A stretch of 9,247 bases of DNA from Hyphomicrobiaceae bacterium (GTDB lineage Bacteria; Pseudomonadota; Alphaproteobacteria; Rhizobiales; HXMU1428-3): contig JANQQH010000274.1 of the NCBI GenBank assembly GCA_028285025.1, positions 1-9,247 on the forward strand, given 5' to 3'. Position numbers and translations under genes: made by a program. This document shows, piece by piece, positions 6,567 to 9,247 of the stretch. Each line of letters begins with the position of its first letter. The first letter of the stretch is position 1. Below the pieces are notes generated by a model. That model made no database searches. It had not been told where the DNA came from and saw only the letters and a list, made by a program, of their open reading frames with translations.

Positions 6567-7039
6567 CGCAGCGCCTCCATAATTTTACGCTCAAACCCAT
6601 TGGCAATATCGTCTCTCAACTTTTTTGGATCCTCCACATCAATACAATGAATATAAAGCGTTTCATTGTCATTAGAGACATCCACACTCAAAGTCCCAGG
6701 CGTTAAAGTGATTAAATTAGCCAACAAGGTAATTTCATGAGGGCGGTCAACCGTGAGCGGAAAAGAAATAAAACTAGGACGATAGGATTGGCGCGGTCTG
6801 ATAACCAGCCAGGCCACTCGCAATACGGAAAAAAACAGCTCTTTTAAAAACAAACAGATCAAACTGATAATCAACCAAACCCGTTTAAAGTATTTTGTCG
6901 TTTGGTGTTGCTCACGCGTAAGCCAAAGCGCCCCGCTGGATACAAAAAAGCCAAATAGTAAGTTTAACAATGAAAAAGAGCCCAGAACCGCACACCAGGC
7001 AAAAGCCATCAACACATTAATCAAAAAGAGATTGCTCAT
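6563..7039 (-). CDS. mnhE: Na+/H+ antiporter subunit E (MnhE/MrpE)
   Basis: A 158-residue subunit of the Mrp/Mnh antiporter. Hydrophobic helices fill roughly 4-40 and 52-80, followed by a cytoplasmic domain with the family signature [18 protein letters not shown] (105-122) and LYIHCIDV (128-135). The length is normal for the family. A strong ribosome binding site GGAGGA lies 5 bases before the ATG, which overlaps the mnhD stop (ATGA). Its own stop overlaps mnhF in the same way. Confidence 0.95.
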   Translation of the reverse strand: MSNLFLINVLMAFAWCAVLGSFSLLNLLFGFFVSSGALWLTREQHQTTKYFKRVWLIISLICLFLKELFFSVLRVAWLVIRPRQSYRPSFISFPLTVDRPHEITLLANLITLTPGTLSVDVSNDNETLYIHCIDVEDPKKLRDDIANGFERKIMEALR

Positions 7040-8616
7040 AAGGCTCCTCCCAAAACGGCTTCTATATAGGCTACATTGTTCAATAAAGTTTTCGCTCCTG
7101 CCTCAGACAAATCAAATAAATAAGCCGGCATAAAACCAATAAGGCTGGCTAAAACCACCAACAGTATAACCGGGATATATTGCAATTTGCGCACACCAGT
7201 TAGTTTGGCTTGAGCCGTACTCAAAGCGCTTTGTCCTGCCGGTTGCAATGGGCGCCAAAAGCCAAAAGCATAAGTACGGCCAAGCGCAATCAATGATAAG
7301 AGACTATTCAAGATAATAGCTCCAGTGGCCCAAAAGGCTTGTTTGTCGACACTTTCAGAGAGCAGCATGAGTTTGGGCCAAAACCCGGTAAAGGGTGGAA
7401 AGCCGGCCACCATAAACACCAGCACCAAAAAGATCAGGCTTAAAATAGGCAAATCTTTTTGTACGCCAGAAAGCTGTAGCAAATCCAAACTGCCGCGATA
7501 ATGATACACCACACCTGCAGTTAAAAACAAAGCGGTCATAACCAAAATGGAGTGCACCATATAAAATAGGGTCGCGGTTAAAGCCACCTGACTGCCAAAG
7601 GAAAGCCCCACCAACATAAATCCAATGCTACCAACCAATAAATAGCTGAACAGTCGGCGCAAATCCGTTTGCACGAGCGCGCCAAGCGCGCCGCAAATCA
7701 TGGTTGCAATGCCAACATAAAACACAACATCCATCAACCAACTGTCGCCAGCAGGCGGCAAAATAATGGTAAAGGTGCGCATCAAGGCGTAAATCCCAAC
7801 CTTAGTCAATAAACCAGCAAACACTGCAGAGACGACAATTTTGGGGGTATGATAAGAAGCAGGCAACCAAAAATATAACGGGAAAGCCGCCGCCTTCATG
7901 GCAAAAGCCACCAAAAAAAGAATCGAGACAATAACCAAAGGCCCCTCAAAAGCTTTTGCGCCAACAACCTTGCTCAAATCGGCCATGCTAAGTGTGCCAT
8001 AAAGCCCATAAAGATAACCCGTGGCAACCAAGAAAAGGGTGGTAGCGATCAGGTTTAAAAAGCAGTATTTCACTGCACCATCTAGTTGTTTGGCCTCACC
8101 ACCCAAAACAATCAGCCCGAATGAGGAAATCAAAAACACCTCAAACCAAACATAAAGATTAAAAATATCACCCGTTAAAAAGGCCCCATTGACCCCAACC
8201 AATAACGTCAGCAATAAGGGGTAAAACCCAAACCGACGCTCTCGCCCTGAAATGTCACCCATTGCATAAAGTGCCACACAAAGCACCACCACACTAGAAG
8301 TGAGTGTTAAGATCACACCAAGCAGATCAGCTGTAAAAGTAATGCCAAAGGGCGCTAGCCAATTGCCCATTGTCATAGCTTGTGGCCCCAACTCTTTTAC
8401 CCGCATCAACAACATAAAACTGGTCAAGATGGTGGCAGCAACTGCAATCATGACGACAAAGGGATGCAAGCCCACAGAGCGTCGAAAAATAATTAAAATC
8501 GCAGCAGCAAATAAAGGTATAATAACAGGCGCCACAATCAGCCAGTTGATAACTGGTGTTGGGTCGCCAAGCATGGCCCCTTTTGTATTCACACCTTCAA
8601 GAGCAGCTATCAGCAT
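7036..8616 (-). CDS. mnhD: Na+/H+ antiporter subunit D (MnhD/MrpD), complex I ND4/ND5-like
   Basis: A 526-residue polytopic protein related to NuoM/NuoN of complex I, and one of the two large proton- or cation-translocating subunits of the Mrp antiporter. About 14 membrane helices are expected. Conserved ion-path residues are present: Glu159 in YVWFEVFLISSF (155-166), Lys241 in AFAMKAAAFPLYFWLP (237-252), Lys272 in GLLTKVGIYALMR (268-280), His355 in YMVHSI, and Lys415 in FTGFWPKL (409-416). The ATG at 8616 follows the mnhC stop by 3 bases; AAAGGGG, 9 bases upstream, is the ribosome binding site and lies inside the last mnhC codons. A second ATG (codon 15) sits too close to its own purine run to be favoured. 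No truncation or frameshift is seen. Confidence 0.97.
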   Translation of the reverse strand: MLIAALEGVNTKGAMLGDPTPVINWLIVAPVIIPLFAAAILIIFRRSVGLHPFVVMIAVAATILTSFMLLMRVKELGPQAMTMGNWLAPFGITFTADLLGVILTLTSSVVVLCVALYAMGDISGRERRFGFYPLLLTLLVGVNGAFLTGDIFNLYVWFEVFLISSFGLIVLGGEAKQLDGAVKYCFLNLIATTLFLVATGYLYGLYGTLSMADLSKVVGAKAFEGPLVIVSILFLVAFAMKAAAFPLYFWLPASYHTPKIVVSAVFAGLLTKVGIYALMRTFTIILPPAGDSWLMDVVFYVGIATMICGALGALVQTDLRRLFSYLLVGSIGFMLVGLSFGSQVALTATLFYMVHSILVMTALFLTAGVVYHYRGSLDLLQLSGVQKDLPILSLIFLVLVFMVAGFPPFTGFWPKLMLLSESVDKQAFWATGAIILNSLLSLIALGRTYAFGFWRPLQPAGQSALSTAQAKLTGVRKLQYIPVILLVVLASLIGFMPAYLFDLSEAGAKTLLNNVAYIEAVLGGAL

Positions 8617-8619
8617 GGC

Positions 8620-9009
8620 TTAATACCCCTTTGGCAATTGAGCCTGGGAAACCGGTTCAGAAAGCCGCATTTCGCCAGTATCATCAGTGCCTGTGCTCTC
8701 ATATGCACGGTAAGCCAATACCAAAACAAAGGCAAACAAGGAAAAAGAAATCACAATCGCGGTCAAAATCAAGGCTTGTGGTAAGGGGTTAGCAATTGCA
8801 GTTTGGCCAGAAACTTGGGCAACACGACTTCCCTCAGCAATAATAGGAGGGACATCTCGTGTAAGTCGCCCAGCCGTAAAAATCAAAAGGTTGACCCCGT
8901 TTCCAAGCAAAGCCACGCCAATCAACATCCTGATAAGGCTCTCTGAAAGCAGCAAATAAACACTGGCAGAAAAATAAAGCCCAACAAGTAAGGAAAGATA
9001 ACTCTCCAT
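8620..9009 (-). CDS. mnhC: Na+/H+ antiporter subunit C (MnhC/MrpC), NuoK-like
   Basis: A 129-residue, three-helix membrane subunit homologous to NuoK of complex I. Signatures are IGVALLGNGVNLLIF (30-44) and the strongly conserved NPLPQALILTAIVISFS (74-90). A hydrophilic tail of about 28 residues (102-129) ends at TAA. AAAGGA lies 9 bases before the ATG. It starts 19 bases after the preceding MnhB-type reading frame, and mnhD follows 3 bases after its stop, so it is co-transcribed with both. Confidence 0.95.
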   Translation of the reverse strand: MESYLSLLVGLYFSASVYLLLSESLIRMLIGVALLGNGVNLLIFTAGRLTRDVPPIIAEGSRVAQVSGQTAIANPLPQALILTAIVISFSLFAFVLVLAYRAYESTGTDDTGEMRLSEPVSQAQLPKGY

Positions 9010-9028
9010 TGTTTAAAGTCCTTTCCCT

Positions 9029-9247
9029 TTAATCTTTTTCTTCCAAAGCCAAGGCAATACAAACCAAAGAACCAACCACAACAAGCCAAACCCCAATGTC
9101 AAACAGCAACGGCGTAGACAACGGCAGTTCAACCCCTTTTGCAATTTCCGGAAACCACCATAAACCGGTCAAGTAAGGCACGTCTTTAATGAGCGAAGGG
9201 ATCCCGCTTAACGCGGCCAAAAACATGCCAAAAGCAGAAATCGAAAT
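9029..9247 (-). CDS. MnhB-type domain, C-terminal part (right-edge partial)
   Basis: The reading frame enters from the right edge and stops with TAA at 9029-9031, so only about 72 C-terminal residues are visible. The ATG at 9226 is internal. The sequence has the MnhB/MrpB pattern: AALSGIPSLIKDVPYLTGLW, then LSTPLLFDIGVWLVVVGSLV, then LALEEKD. In many proteobacteria this domain is fused to the C-terminus of the large MnhA subunit (MrpAB/PhaA type); in others it is a separate mnhB gene. The window does not decide between them. It is the upstream partner of mnhC in the antiporter operon. Confidence 0.88.
   Translation of the reverse strand: MSISAFGMFLAALSGIPSLIKDVPYLTGLWWFPEIAKGVELPLSTPLLFDIGVWLVVVGSLVCIALALEEKD

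Noticed and set aside
8300..8623. 107-codon plus-strand open frame opposite mnhD
   Set aside because: It is antisense to conserved membrane-helix codons; hydrophobic genes commonly give long open antisense frames.

Overview
The window looks like ordinary chromosomal DNA of an alphaproteobacterium with a moderately low GC content (low-to-mid 40s percent by eye). The evidence is the alphaproteobacterial style of the AlaRS C-terminus, the cysteine-free 41-residue form of ribosomal protein L36, a LexA/XRE-type regulator of a kind common in that class, and a canonical CtrA-type box (TTAA-N7-TTAA). The genus cannot be named from the sequence.

Layout, left to right. 1-1111 (+) is the 3' part of alaS, cut by the window edge. 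It converges on a small minus-strand DUF1905-type gene (1198-1500). Upstream of that, also on the minus strand, are an XRE/S24-like repressor (1803-2468) and a full-length recQ helicase (2540-4669), so recQ, repressor and DUF1905 read in one direction. Next, on the minus strand, is an NsrR-like Rrf2 iron-sulfur regulator (4788-5222, probable TTG start). A regulatory spacer (5223-5593) separates it from the divergent plus-strand rpmJ (5594-5719). A bidirectional hairpin terminator (5760-5795) is shared by rpmJ and a convergent minus-strand operon filling the rest of the window: mnhG, mnhF, mnhE, mnhD, mnhC and the 3' end of an MnhB domain (5842-9247). The operon is transcribed B-C-D-E-F-G and continues off the right edge.

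How the genes work together. The mnh/mrp genes encode one multi-subunit membrane Na+(or K+)/H+ antiporter. C, D, E, F and G are complete and tightly coupled, with ATGA overlaps or a 3-base gap. alaS and rpmJ are translation housekeeping genes and recQ is DNA repair. The two regulators are the less routine part. The S24-like repressor seems to have lost both residues of the self-cleavage dyad and has a 17-bp inverted repeat upstream of its start. The Rrf2 protein has an Asp8/Cys91/Cys99/Cys105 pattern matching [4Fe-4S] NsrR nitric-oxide sensors.

No mobile element, CRISPR array, tRNA or rRNA was seen. No clearly new multi-gene system is visible. The best leads are the pseudo-peptidase repressor with its dyad, and the rpmJ upstream region with four phased 13-14 bp repeats next to a CtrA-like box.
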